Positions 49,947 to 60,438 of a DNA stretch of 64,000 bases are shown here, piece after piece; the stretch's first letter is position 1; every line of letters starts with the position of its first letter. The DNA lies in assembly GCA_030625685.1 (NCBI GenBank), contig DAOUQJ010000009.1:1-64000 (forward strand). Reading direction: 5' to 3'. This stretch comes from Oscillospiraceae bacterium. Lineage in GTDB: Bacteria; Bacillota; Clostridia; Oscillospirales; Oscillospiraceae. The notes below the pieces were generated by a model that was not told the DNA's origin, did not search any database, and saw nothing but the letters and a program-made list of their open reading frames with translations. The translations under genes were made by a program, and so were the position numbers.

Positions 49947-50978
49947 TTACGCATCATGTGCATGTTCCAAACTCATATGCTCTACATTTTGTTTAATATC
50001 TTCAATGAGACCAGATTTTGAAATCACCAGTGTTTGTCGTATTGCATTTTTTATTGCATATGCATTTGATGATCCATGCGCCTTAACAACAGATTTTGAT
50101 ATCCCCAACAGTGGTGTTCCACCTGTTTCATTTGGATCTAATCCTTTTTTCATTTCACCAAATTCTTTTAAAACTAAGCCAGCAGCCAATTTAGTTTTAA
50201 TATTCTTCTCAAATACATTTTTAAGAAGACCTTTGATATACATTGCTGTTCCTTCAAACGTTTTCAGCAATATGTTCCCTGTAAAACCATCAGTTACAAT
50301 AACATCAACATGGCCTAATACAGCTTCTTTCGCTTCTATATTACCGGTAAAATTGATTTTCCCTTCTTTATGCGCTTTCTGTAGTAATTCGTAGGTATGT
50401 TTATGAAAATCCATGCCTTTATTCGGTTCAGCTCCAATATTCAGCATCCCTACTCTTGGATTTGGCAAATCCAAAAACCTTTTTGCATAATACGAGCCCA
50501 TGAAAGCATATTGCAATAAATACTCAGGTGTAGCTTCAGCAGTTGCACCTGCATCTATTAAAATTGCAGATCCCTTTTCTGTAGGAAGTACAGGTGCCAG
50601 TGCAGCTCTGCGTATCCCTTTGATACGTTTTATGATAAGCGTCGCCATAGAAAGTAACGCTCCAGTACTTCCAGCTGACACAAAAGCATCTGCTTTATCT
50701 TCTTTGAGTAATTTGAGCCCCACATTCATAGAAGCATCTTTTTTTTCCTTCATAACTGTTGCTGGGTTGTCTTCCACTTCCACTACTTCTTGCGTGTGCA
50801 TGATCTCAATTCCAGCTGGAATTTCGTTATATCCCAATTGTTCCATACTTGCACGAATGGCATTTTCTCTTCCCACTAAAAGTACATCTACTCCAAATTC
50901 GTTGACTGCATTGATTGCACCTTCAACAGGTGCTTGTGGTGCGAAATCACCACCCATGGCATCTACGATAATCTTCAT
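49947..50978 (-). CDS. plsX: Phosphate acyltransferase PlsX
   Basis: MKIIVDAMGGDFAPQAPVEGA; DAFVSAGSTGALL; VTDGFTGNILLKT. Confidence 0.96.
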   Translation of the reverse strand: MKIIVDAMGGDFAPQAPVEGAINAVNEFGVDVLLVGRENAIRASMEQLGYNEIPAGIEIMHTQEVVEVEDNPATVMKEKKDASMNVGLKLLKEDKADAFVSAGSTGALLSMATLIIKRIKGIRRAALAPVLPTEKGSAILIDAGATAEATPEYLLQYAFMGSYYAKRFLDLPNPRVGMLNIGAEPNKGMDFHKHTYELLQKAHKEGKINFTGNIEAKEAVLGHVDVIVTDGFTGNILLKTFEGTAMYIKGLLKNVFEKNIKTKLAAGLVLKEFGEMKKGLDPNETGGTPLLGISKSVVKAHGSSNAYAIKNAIRQTLVISKSGLIEDIKQNVEHMSLEHAHDA

Positions 50979-52297
50979 ATCTGTTCTCCTTCTACTGCAC
51001 CAACTTGCATTAGCATATCTATTGCTCGTTTTGAAATCTCAGCATTCTTAAAGCGCTTTCCTTTGACACGATAACCAAGCGGAGGAATAATACCAAAATT
51101 AATATTCATTGGCTGAAAATCTTTTACCGTTTCATTGCTCACATAAAGCGCTAATGCACCAGTGGCAGTTTCTTGTGGTAAATCAAAAGGTGGTCTATTT
51201 TGTAATCGATTGGCAAGTTCAACAGCTGTCAAATATCCAGAAGCAATCGATTCCACATAACCTTCCACACCAGTGATTTGTCCAGCAAACATGATTCTAG
51301 GTTCTTGTCGCAACTGATAGTACGCATTAAGAAGCTTTGGTGAATTTAAATATGTATTTCTATGCATGACACCAAAACGTACAAATTCTGCATTCTCTAA
51401 TCCTGGAATCATCGAAAAAACACGTTTTTGCTCAGGAAACTTTAAATGTGTTTGAAATCCAACCAAGTTATAAATACTACCTTCATCATTATCTTTCCTC
51501 AGTTGTACAACTGCGTAAGGTTCTCTTCCTGTTTTTGGATCTTTCAAACCTCTTGGTTTTAATGGACCATAACACAAAGTTTGCTCCCCACGTTTTGCCA
51601 TAACTTCAACAGGCATACATCCTTCAAATACATTGGCATTTTCAAAGCCATGTATTGGAGCTTCTTGCGCACTGCAAAGTGCATTCCAAAATGATATATA
51701 CTCCTCTTTTGTCATAGGACAGTTAATATAATCAGGCGTTCCCTTATCATATCGTGAAGCAAAAAAGGCTTTATCCATATCTATACTCTCGAAACTGACA
51801 AGAGGTGCTGCAGCATCATAGAAATGCAAATAGGCCTCATTGGAAAATTTCATGGATATTTCCTGTGCCAATCCATCTGTAGTCAAAGGACCCGTTGCAA
51901 TAATAACATGTCCTTCTTTCGGAATCTCATTGATTTCTTCCTCTATCACATTAATGAGTGGATGATTCTTGACAGCAGTGGTCACTGCATTTGAAAAACG
52001 ATCTCTATCCACCGCCAACGCACCACCTGCAGGCACACGGTTGTCATCCGCACATGAAATCACAAGACTTTTTAATAGTCTTAGTTCTTCTTTCAGTAAA
52101 CCCACCGCATTTTCAATTTGATCAGATCGCAATGAATTTGAACACACTAATTCAGCAAAGTTGTCTGAATGGTGTGCGGGAGTTTTTTTGTGTGGCTTCA
52201 TTTCATATAAACTGACAGGGATGCCTCTATGCGCCAATTGCCATGCAGCCTCACATCCAGCTAAACCGGCTCCTATCACACACACAGATTCACTCAT
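50975..52297 (-). CDS. trmFO: Methylenetetrahydrofolate--tRNA-(uracil-5-)-methyltransferase TrmFO
   Basis: VCVIGAGLAGCEAAWQLAHRGIPVSLYEMKPHKKTPAHHSDNFAELVCSNSLRSD. Confidence 0.97.
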   Translation of the reverse strand: MSESVCVIGAGLAGCEAAWQLAHRGIPVSLYEMKPHKKTPAHHSDNFAELVCSNSLRSDQIENAVGLLKEELRLLKSLVISCADDNRVPAGGALAVDRDRFSNAVTTAVKNHPLINVIEEEINEIPKEGHVIIATGPLTTDGLAQEISMKFSNEAYLHFYDAAAPLVSFESIDMDKAFFASRYDKGTPDYINCPMTKEEYISFWNALCSAQEAPIHGFENANVFEGCMPVEVMAKRGEQTLCYGPLKPRGLKDPKTGREPYAVVQLRKDNDEGSIYNLVGFQTHLKFPEQKRVFSMIPGLENAEFVRFGVMHRNTYLNSPKLLNAYYQLRQEPRIMFAGQITGVEGYVESIASGYLTAVELANRLQNRPPFDLPQETATGALALYVSNETVKDFQPMNINFGIIPPLGYRVKGKRFKNAEISKRAIDMLMQVGAVEGEQI

Positions 52298-54606
52298 TCT
52301 TTTTCCTCCGCTTTTTTGGTTTTCTTGGTAGATTCCTTTTTAGCAGTTTTCTTAGTTGTCGCCTTTTTTGTTGATGCTTTCTTTGACGTTGTTTTTTTGC
52401 TAGTCGCTTTTTTATTTGCAGATTTTTTTTCTACTTCCTTATCTTCTTGTTTTGCTTCTTCTTCATCTTTGGATTTTTCCTTTTTCTTATAGCCACCACG
52501 TTTGTCTTCTGGAACAAATGCAGAACACGCTTCATTGATACAAAACGGTTTTTTAAATCCTCGTCCTGACTTTTTAAACATCGTTTGCTCACATACAGGA
52601 CAACTATCTTTCACAGGCACATCCCATGTCATAAAGTCACATGGATTGCCTTGTTTATTTCCATTGCGTTCACAGCCATAATATACAAATCCATTGCGAG
52701 AAGTTTTCTTCAAAATGCGACCACCGCATTTCGGACACTTGCCTGGCATTTCAATAACCAACGGTTTCGTAAATGTGCAATCTGGAAATCCTGGGCAGGC
52801 CAAGAAACGACCAAATCGTCCAGATTTTATCACCATTTGTTTGCCACATACATCACAAGTTTCCTCAGAAACTTCATCTGGCACTTTAATCCGCTCACCG
52901 TCTAAATCCTCTTCAGCTTTTGTTAAATCAGCAGAAAAATTCTTATAAAATTCTTCTAAAACTTTTTTCCATGACTCTTTCCCATGTTCAACTTCATCAA
53001 GCTTTGCTTCCATGTCTGCTGTAAATGCAAAGTCAACAACATCATGAAACTTATCCTTCATCAAACCTGTCACCACTTCGCCAAGTGGAGTAGTTTGCAG
53101 GTATTTACCATCTTTTACAACATACTCTCTATCCATAATAGTAGAAATAGTTGGTGCATAAGTTGACGGCCTCCCAATCCCTTTTTCTTCCAAAGCTCTG
53201 ATTAGTGTCGCTTCAGTATATCGAGTCGGTGGTGTCGTAAAATTTTGCATTGGCTTCATTTCAGTACAATTGAGCTTTTCCCCTTCCGTCAAATTAGGTA
53301 GGGGCTTTTGTAAAGATTCACCTTCTTCATCTTTTCCTTCTTCATAAACAGCAAGAAAGCCAGCAAACTTCACTTCAGAACGATTGGCTCTAAACGTATA
53401 ACCAGCACTGGTGACATGAATAGCCATACTGTCATACACCGCTGAGGCCATTTGACTTGCCAAAAAACGCCCCCAAATAAGTTTGTACAAACGAAATTGC
53501 TCAACTGTCAAATCTTTTTTAATACTTTCAGGTGTCAATTTCACATCAGAAGGACGGATTGCTTCATGCGCCTCTTGAGCTCCAGCCTTAGTTTTATAAT
53601 AACGTGGCTTCGAAGGATAATATGCTTCTCCATATCGTCCTGTAATAAACGTTTTTGCATCACTCATTGCTTCTTCCGAAATACGCAAAGAATCCGTTCT
53701 CATATACGTAATTAGACCCACAGTGCCTTCGTCTGCTAAATCGATACCTTCATACAGCTGTTGCGCAATTGACATGGCACGTCGTGGGGTCATATTTAAT
53801 TTTCGTGATGCTTCTTGCTGTAAGGTACTTGTGATAAAAGGCGGTGCAGGTGCACGATTTTTATCCTGTCGTTTAATTGTGCCCACTTCAAAATGCGAAG
53901 CGTTTACTTCCTCTAAAATCGCATCAACTTGTTCTTTATTTTTTAATTCGATTTTCTTTTCTTTTCCATAAAATTGAGTTTTAAACTGTCCCATATTCGG
54001 TAAAATTCTATCAAGCAACACTTCTAATGTCCAATATTCTTCTGGAACAAAAGCACGAATTTCTTCTTGTCTTTCCGCAACAAGACGAGTAGCAACTGAT
54101 TGCACACGCCCAGCGGATAATCCTCTTCTGATTTTTTTCCACAAAAGTGGTGATAACTGATAACCAACGATACGATCAAGTATCCGTCTTGCTTGCTGCG
54201 CATCAACCAAATCTTGATCAATCTCTCTCGGATTTTCTATACTTTCAGTTACAACTTTTTTGGTAATTTCATTAAATGTAACTCGACTAGTTTTATCATT
54301 TGATAGTTCCAGCAATTCTTTCAGATGCCAAGAAATCGCTTCTCCTTCTCGGTCCGGGTCAGTTGCGAGATAAACCATATTGCTCTTTTTTGAAGCCTTT
54401 TTAAGGTCAGCAATAATCTCTTCCTTCCCCTTAATTGGCTGATATACTGGTGTGAAATTGGATTCAATATCCACTCCAATTTTACTTTTCGGCAAATCAC
54501 GCAAATGACCCATTGAAGCTTTCACTTCAAAATTAGGGCCCAAATATTTCCCTATTGTTTTTGCCTTTGCAGGGGATTCTACTATCACTAGATTTGTCTT
54601 AGCCAC
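52294..54606 (-). CDS. topA: DNA topoisomerase I
   Basis: NLVIVESPAKAKTIGKYLG; TDPDREGEAISWHL; three C-terminal Cys4 zinc motifs; GTG start with GGAGGAG. Confidence 0.96.
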   Translation of the reverse strand: MAKTNLVIVESPAKAKTIGKYLGPNFEVKASMGHLRDLPKSKIGVDIESNFTPVYQPIKGKEEIIADLKKASKKSNMVYLATDPDREGEAISWHLKELLELSNDKTSRVTFNEITKKVVTESIENPREIDQDLVDAQQARRILDRIVGYQLSPLLWKKIRRGLSAGRVQSVATRLVAERQEEIRAFVPEEYWTLEVLLDRILPNMGQFKTQFYGKEKKIELKNKEQVDAILEEVNASHFEVGTIKRQDKNRAPAPPFITSTLQQEASRKLNMTPRRAMSIAQQLYEGIDLADEGTVGLITYMRTDSLRISEEAMSDAKTFITGRYGEAYYPSKPRYYKTKAGAQEAHEAIRPSDVKLTPESIKKDLTVEQFRLYKLIWGRFLASQMASAVYDSMAIHVTSAGYTFRANRSEVKFAGFLAVYEEGKDEEGESLQKPLPNLTEGEKLNCTEMKPMQNFTTPPTRYTEATLIRALEEKGIGRPSTYAPTISTIMDREYVVKDGKYLQTTPLGEVVTGLMKDKFHDVVDFAFTADMEAKLDEVEHGKESWKKVLEEFYKNFSADLTKAEEDLDGERIKVPDEVSEETCDVCGKQMVIKSGRFGRFLACPGFPDCTFTKPLVIEMPGKCPKCGGRILKKTSRNGFVYYGCERNGNKQGNPCDFMTWDVPVKDSCPVCEQTMFKKSGRGFKKPFCINEACSAFVPEDKRGGYKKKEKSKDEEEAKQEDKEVEKKSANKKATSKKTTSKKASTKKATTKKTAKKESTKKTKKAEEKE

Positions 54607-54653
54607 ACGTACTCCTCCGAATAAGAATTCATCCACTTGTTAGATAACAAGTA

Positions 54654-55886
54654 TCATGTATTTATGATTACTTTTGTATAAAATCGTCTTCCGGCTGTTT
54701 CGACAACCAGTTGTTTCACTTGTAACATGGTAAGCGTAGACATCACGCGACTAGTAGGAATTTCTGTTGCTTCAATAATTTCATCTGCAGTCAAAGGTAT
54801 CAAATATACCGTTTTTAAAATTAAACATTCCTCTTCTGTGATTACGCCCGGCTCTTTCGCTATATCTATAATGATGTTTTCCTGCGTTTCATCACATGCT
54901 GTCTTATTCGCTAAATTATCCTTTTTCTCAGCTTCCACTGTCGTTGTATTAGATTCTACAACTTTCGCTGGTTCAGCTTTTTCTAAAGGTGTTTTATACT
55001 GAATTCGATGGGGATAACTATGTCGATATTCAGTCAAAATATCCCAAGGCCCCATGATTAATTTCGCCTCACCACGCTGTATGAGTAAATTAGGCCCTCT
55101 ACTTTGAGTCGCGTTCCAATTACCCGGAACAGCAAATACATCTCTATTTTGTTCAAGTGCTAACCTCGCAGTGATAAGTGAACCACTGTGCTCATTGCCT
55201 TCAATGACAACCACACCCAAACTCAATCCACTAATGATGCGATTCCTAATTGGAAAGTGAATACCATCTGGTTTTGTTCCTGGAGGATATTCACTGATGA
55301 GCGCTCCCGCTGCAACAATATCATCATACAATTCAGCATTTTCTTTTGGATACACCACATCAATCCCATTGCCTAACACCGAGATGACGGATCCTCCCCC
55401 AATCAAAGCGCCTTTGAGTGAGGCGGTATCAATACCTCTAGCAACTCCACTGATAACAACTGACCCTTGCCTTGCGATCTCCATTGATATTTGATGCGCA
55501 AGCAATTGACCATATGGAGTCGCTTGCCTTGAACCTACCATTGCAATAGCAATCTCATCATCAATTTGGGGTAACCTTCCCTTGACATATAACACACAAG
55601 GCGGGTCATCAATTTGCCTCAACCGATCAGGATACCCTGCATCAGTATAAGTCAATATACGTAGATTTAAGCGTTGGCAATCGGCTAATATTTCCTCTGC
55701 TTTTTCCAATGATTTATTTTTAATCCCGCAAGAAATGCCAGCTGGTAAGCCCATGCGATCACAAGTCTCATCATCAGCAATATAAGCTTTTTCAGGAGTG
55801 CCAAAACGCTCTAATATCGAAAACGCATGTGCCCCAGGTATTTTTCCTAAATTGGTCATCCAAATCCAATATTTGAGTGCGCTCAT
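54654..55886 (-). CDS. dprA: DNA-processing protein DprA
   Basis: AIAMVGSRQATPYGQLLAHQISMEIARQGSVVISGVARGIDTASLKGAL; C-terminal winged-helix-like domain. Confidence 0.95.
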   Translation of the reverse strand: MSALKYWIWMTNLGKIPGAHAFSILERFGTPEKAYIADDETCDRMGLPAGISCGIKNKSLEKAEEILADCQRLNLRILTYTDAGYPDRLRQIDDPPCVLYVKGRLPQIDDEIAIAMVGSRQATPYGQLLAHQISMEIARQGSVVISGVARGIDTASLKGALIGGGSVISVLGNGIDVVYPKENAELYDDIVAAGALISEYPPGTKPDGIHFPIRNRIISGLSLGVVVIEGNEHSGSLITARLALEQNRDVFAVPGNWNATQSRGPNLLIQRGEAKLIMGPWDILTEYRHSYPHRIQYKTPLEKAEPAKVVESNTTTVEAEKKDNLANKTACDETQENIIIDIAKEPGVITEEECLILKTVYLIPLTADEIIEATEIPTSRVMSTLTMLQVKQLVVETAGRRFYTKVIINT

Positions 55887-55905
55887 ACTTTAACACCTCT
55901 ATTAT

Positions 55906-56676
55906 CTACTTGTCTTGCTGTTTCTGCATCTCCCAAAGAATCACAGACGCTGCAACAGACGCATTCAAAGACTCACATCTTGAGTTCATTGGAATTTTCA
56001 GTGCTTTATCACAACGTGATAATACATTCTCAGAGATTCCTTTCCCTTCACTTCCGATAACCACTGCAACATTTTGAAGCAATGCACTCCCCACATTAAG
56101 CGCATCATTTCTAAGCGCTGTAGCGTAAAGTGGGATTTCACTTTCTGAAAACAAAGTGTACAAATCATCCAGCGTAAATTCCATTGCTTGCAGACGAAAA
56201 CACGCTCCCATACTAGAGCGCACTGTCTTTGGACTCCATAAATCAGCACATTGCTCTAAACAAATCATTGCTTCTGCACTAAAAGCATCAGCTGTACGCC
56301 AAATTGTCCCAACGTTGCCCGGGTCTTGCACCCCATCTAAAACAATATAATTGCCTTTGGACAACGGTCTTTCTATCTTTAATTCCGGAATCGAACAGCA
56401 AAAAATAACTCCCTGAGGGGTTTTGGTATCAGACAACCAACTCATTAAATCATCTGGCACACAAATACTTCGTGCATCACACATGTCATCAATATACTGC
56501 TTGTGGGTTTTAGTGACAATAATTGTATGAATATCCATACTAGAAATCATGGCTTCCTTAAGCATTTTAGGTCCCTCAGAAACCATTTGTCCTTGTTCTC
56601 TTCTGTACTTTTTGCTTGACATTAGTTTACGAACATGTGTTAACGTTGCATTTGTCCTGCTGGTTATATATTCCAT
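55906..56676 (-). CDS. TrmH/SpoU family RNA methyltransferase
   Basis: VLDGVQDPGNVGTIWRTADAF; VVIGSEGKGIS; LNASVAASVILWE. Confidence 0.93.
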   Translation of the reverse strand: MEYITSRTNATLTHVRKLMSSKKYRREQGQMVSEGPKMLKEAMISSMDIHTIIVTKTHKQYIDDMCDARSICVPDDLMSWLSDTKTPQGVIFCCSIPELKIERPLSKGNYIVLDGVQDPGNVGTIWRTADAFSAEAMICLEQCADLWSPKTVRSSMGACFRLQAMEFTLDDLYTLFSESEIPLYATALRNDALNVGSALLQNVAVVIGSEGKGISENVLSRCDKALKIPMNSRCESLNASVAASVILWEMQKQQDK

Positions 56677-56708
56677 ATCAGTCCTCTTCTTGCAATAGAT
56701 TTAGATAC

Positions 56709-56747
56709 TACAGCATACCAACAAACAAGTTTATTGGTATGCTGTAA
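56709..56747. terminator. Terminator/hairpin downstream of lysS
   Basis: TACAGCATACCAA...TTGGTATGCTGTA. Confidence 0.75.
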
Positions 56748-56755
56748 TTTTCTTA

Positions 56756-58261
56756 TTAATCTAAAGGCTTCATTGTTGGAAATAGAATAACATCTCGTAT
56801 TGTATTGCTATTTGTTAACATCATAACAACTCTGTCAATACCAATTCCCAATCCACCAGTTGGTGGCATGCCGTACTCTAGTGCAGTAATATAGTCTTCA
56901 TCCATCATACCTGCTTCGTCATCACCACGATCACGCAACTCAACTTGACGCACAAAACGTTCTTTTTGATCAATTGGATCATTAAGTTCAGAAAATGCAT
57001 TGCCAATTTCGTTTTGACAAATGAAAAGTTCAAATCTTTCGGTAAGACGAGGTTCTTGCGTCGAACGTTTGGCAAGTGGAGACACATCTACAGGGTGCAT
57101 CGTAATAAATGTAGGCTGAATAAGCTTTTCTTCAACGCGTTGATCAAAGCACTCAAATAGTGCATGTCCCCAAGTTGCTTCAACACCATCCATATCAATT
57201 CCTTTATCTTTGGCCGCTTGCACAGCTTCTGCATCATTGTCAATAGACATAAAATCAATACCAAGATGCTCTTGCACAGCTTCTGCCATCGTCAAACGAG
57301 GCCAACCTGGTGTCAAATCAACAGTTTCACCTTGCCAAGCAACAGAATAAGTACCCAAAATATTTTGTGCAGCAGAAGACAACAATTCCTCAAATAAATC
57401 CATCATATCGTTAAAATCTGCAAAGGCTTCATACAATTCCACGGTAGTAAATTCAGGATTGTGTTTTGTATCCATACCTTCATTTCTAAAAATACGACCA
57501 ATTTCATAAACACGTTCTAATCCACCTACAATCAATCTCTTCAAATGCAATTCCGTTGCAATGCGAAGATACATGTCTAGACCCAACGTATTATGGTGAG
57601 TGATAAATGGACGTGCAGATGCACCACCTGAAATGGTGTTAAGTACAGGTGTCTCCACTTCCATATATCCACGATCATCTAAAAATCTACGCAAATGACT
57701 GATAAATTTAGTTCTCACTTCAAAAGTGCGACGAACTTCAGGGTTCACAATTAAATCGACATAGCGTTGACGATAACGAGTTTCAACATCAGTAAGACCA
57801 TGAAACTTTTCAGGCAAAGGCAATAAAGATTTAGATAACAATGTTATTTCATCAACTTTGACTGAAATCTCACCTTTTTTCGTCTGAAAAATCTCACCTT
57901 TCACACCAACGATGTCGCCAATATCCCATTTTCTAAAGCTTTCAAATCGTTCTTCGCCAATCTTATCTAAGCGAACATACATTTGTATACGACCTGTTTT
58001 ATCTTGCAAATCGCAGAATATCGCCTTACCCATACCGCGTTTTGACATCAAACGGCCAGCTAGTGCAACTCGTGTTCCTTCTGTCTTTTCAAAATTATCT
58101 TTTATCTGCTTACTGTCCGCAGTGACTTCATACTTAGTAATTGCAAAAGGGTCATTTCCTTCATTTTGCAATTGTGTTAGTTTGTCTCTACGGATTTGTA
58201 GTAGTTCAGACAAACTTGGTTCCTCTTCTTCTATTGGCGTGTGATTTCTCTCATCCGACAT
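56756..58261 (-). CDS. lysS: Lysine--tRNA ligase (class II)
   Basis: VETPVLNTISGGASARPFITHHNTLGLDMYLRIATELHLKRLIVGGLERVYEIGRIFRNEG. Confidence 0.97.
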   Translation of the reverse strand: MSDERNHTPIEEEEPSLSELLQIRRDKLTQLQNEGNDPFAITKYEVTADSKQIKDNFEKTEGTRVALAGRLMSKRGMGKAIFCDLQDKTGRIQMYVRLDKIGEERFESFRKWDIGDIVGVKGEIFQTKKGEISVKVDEITLLSKSLLPLPEKFHGLTDVETRYRQRYVDLIVNPEVRRTFEVRTKFISHLRRFLDDRGYMEVETPVLNTISGGASARPFITHHNTLGLDMYLRIATELHLKRLIVGGLERVYEIGRIFRNEGMDTKHNPEFTTVELYEAFADFNDMMDLFEELLSSAAQNILGTYSVAWQGETVDLTPGWPRLTMAEAVQEHLGIDFMSIDNDAEAVQAAKDKGIDMDGVEATWGHALFECFDQRVEEKLIQPTFITMHPVDVSPLAKRSTQEPRLTERFELFICQNEIGNAFSELNDPIDQKERFVRQVELRDRGDDEAGMMDEDYITALEYGMPPTGGLGIGIDRVVMMLTNSNTIRDVILFPTMKPLD

Positions 58262-58282
58262 CCCAAATTACTCCTTACGCTA

Positions 58283-58759
58283 TTACTGTACTTCTAAAAT
58301 TTTATACTGAATGCTACCGTCTGGCGCATCAATAAACACTTCATCTTGCTTGCTTTTACCTAATAAAGCTTTACCAAAAGGTGACTCCTCCGAAATGTGT
58401 CCATTCATAGGATCTGCTTCTTGAGAACCTACAATTTGATATACCTCAGTTTCGTCCATTTCAACATCTAATACAGTGACACTACTTCCTAAATGGATGA
58501 TTCCATTTTTATTTTGTATATCATCTTCTGTAATAATGACGTAGTTGGCTAAAATATTTTCAATCTCGTTGATTCGAGAATATAAACGACCCTGTTCATT
58601 TTTTGCTTCATCATATTCACTATTTTCAGATAAATCTCCGAAAGAACGTGCCTCTTTAATCTGATCAGCCACTTCTCTTTCTCTTACCGTCTTCATATAA
58701 TTCAATTCTTCTTGTAATTCGGCTAGTTTTTCAGGACTCAATTTATATTCTTTCGCCAT
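58283..58759 (-). CDS. greA: Transcription elongation factor GreA
   Basis: YKLSPEKLAELQEELNYMKTVREREVADQIKEARSFGDLSENSEYDEAKNEQG. Confidence 0.95.
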   Translation of the reverse strand: MAKEYKLSPEKLAELQEELNYMKTVREREVADQIKEARSFGDLSENSEYDEAKNEQGRLYSRINEIENILANYVIITEDDIQNKNGIIHLGSSVTVLDVEMDETEVYQIVGSQEADPMNGHISEESPFGKALLGKSKQDEVFIDAPDGSIQYKILEVQ

Positions 58760-58970
58760 GGCTCTTCACCTTCCTATCTTATATTGACAGTGAATTTTCA
58801 CTGCTTGAATAGTTTCTTTATTATATAGTAGTATCCATACATATTTAATCATTATATTGTACTTAACTTGATTCTGTCAATAGTAGAAACAAGCATTTCA
58901 ATTATGACTCAAAGATTTCACGCGAAACTTTATGCAAAATATGTCGCTAGTTGCTGAATAATTAAGCAAT

Positions 58971-59012
58971 AATTAAAATGGTGTCTTCACTAATAAGACA
59001 CCATTTTAATTA
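58971..59012. terminator. Terminator downstream of ctpA-like gene
   Basis: AATTAAAATGGTGTCTTcactaatAAGACACCATTTTAATT. Confidence 0.85.
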
Positions 59013-59016
59013 TTCC

Positions 59017-60228
59017 CTATTGTTTCAAATATTCAATTGCTTTTTGCAACTGTTTATCATCAAAATCTTCTAATTGACCACTCATCAAGGCAATATTCTG
59101 CTCTTGCGTCAGTGCAACAAATTCATCTGGAGTAACACCCACATCAGCCAATGAACGACCACTGCCTGTGTAATACTCTGATGTTGATATTCCAATTGCG
59201 CCGCCATTAGGCAAAGGAAATACTTGTTGCGCATAACCTTTTCCTATAGTACTCTCTCCAATAACGACTGCACAATTCATCTCTTGTAGTTGTCCTGCTA
59301 AAAACTCAGCAGCACTGTAACTATTCTCGTTAACTAAAACTGCATATGATAAATCAACATAATTTTGATCTGAATAATACTCGATTACTTCTCCATCAAT
59401 ATCTTCACTATAAAACAATTTCCCTTGAGGAACGATATGATCAAGCATATGAATTACTTCTTTCACATATCCCCCAGGATTATTTCTCACATCAAAAATA
59501 ATGGACGTTACTCCTTTGTTTTCTAATTTATTCACAGCTTCTACGAAAGCTTCGCCAGTATCATCAATAAAGCTTTCAATTCTTATGAGACCAATTTCAT
59601 CCGTTACTGTGCGATATGTTACTAATTGAGGATGTATGATTGCACGAGTCACATCTACCCAACGAAACTGCTTCTCTTTATTTTGAACCAAAAGACTAAT
59701 CGTGGTACCCGCGTCTCCAGCAATTGCACCAATTGCTTCTTGCCAGGTTTCTTCAGTAATAAAGATATCTTCCACAGCTATAATCGCTTCATTCGCTCGA
59801 ATGCCAGCTTTATAAGCTGGTCCGTCTTTTGTTACTTCCATAACATATATCGCATCATGTTCTGTTACGGATATTGAGACACCAATGCCAACAAATTCAT
59901 TTGCATCCATTTCTAGCTTTCGTTGGTATTCTTCTTCGGTTAAATAATAAGACCATCTATCATCCAATGTGTTAACCATTTGACTTAAAGTCTTATCAGT
60001 CACTACATCCCAATCATAGGAACCTACGAATCGTCCTTTAGTTAAGGACATTGCCTGCATGACACTCAATTGATTTGCATCAACTGAATTTCCTGCGAAC
60101 ATAATGACTGCGATTACACTCCCTGCTCCAAACATGAAGGAGAGCAAAGATATCGCAATCGCAATCTTAAGTGATATTCGTTTTTTTGGTTTTGTATAAT
60201 TTTCAACCGATTGGTAATTGTTTTCCAT
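59017..60228 (-). CDS. S41 family carboxyl-terminal processing peptidase (CtpA-like)
   Basis: N-terminal TM; GIGVSISVTEHDAIYVMEVTKDGPAYKAGIRANEAI PDZ; NENSYSAAEFLAGQLQ; STIGKGYAQQVF. Confidence 0.94.
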   Translation of the reverse strand: MENNYQSVENYTKPKKRISLKIAIAISLLSFMFGAGSVIAVIMFAGNSVDANQLSVMQAMSLTKGRFVGSYDWDVVTDKTLSQMVNTLDDRWSYYLTEEEYQRKLEMDANEFVGIGVSISVTEHDAIYVMEVTKDGPAYKAGIRANEAIIAVEDIFITEETWQEAIGAIAGDAGTTISLLVQNKEKQFRWVDVTRAIIHPQLVTYRTVTDEIGLIRIESFIDDTGEAFVEAVNKLENKGVTSIIFDVRNNPGGYVKEVIHMLDHIVPQGKLFYSEDIDGEVIEYYSDQNYVDLSYAVLVNENSYSAAEFLAGQLQEMNCAVVIGESTIGKGYAQQVFPLPNGGAIGISTSEYYTGSGRSLADVGVTPDEFVALTQEQNIALMSGQLEDFDDKQLQKAIEYLKQ

Positions 60229-60291
60229 GCACATCTCTTTTCCATACTATAATTGTTATTACAGTATTCACTACTATGAAAACAATATTAC

Positions 60292-60405
60292 TCAAAAGAA
60301 ATAAAAAGCTGAAGAAATGAGTGAGACTAGTAGTGAAAAGACCAATATAAGAACCAACATACTTACTGCAATTTTCTTCATCTTTTCTTTTTGATGATGT
60401 TTCAT
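60292..60405 (-). CDS. Tiny single-TM protein, 37 aa (DUF4044-like by eye)
   Basis: MKHHQKEKMKKIAVSMLVLILVFSLLVSLISSAFYFF; strong RBS AAAGGAGATGCAAC-ATG. Below the ORF-track cutoff. Confidence 0.72.
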   Translation of the reverse strand: MKHHQKEKMKKIAVSMLVLILVFSLLVSLISSAFYFF

Positions 60406-60438
60406 GTTGCATCTCCTTTGTAAAGATTACCCTGTATG

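Noticed and set aside
50500-51051. 183-aa plus-strand ORF antisense to plsX
   Set aside because: Antisense shadow of plsX; composition is biased and has no recognisable motif.
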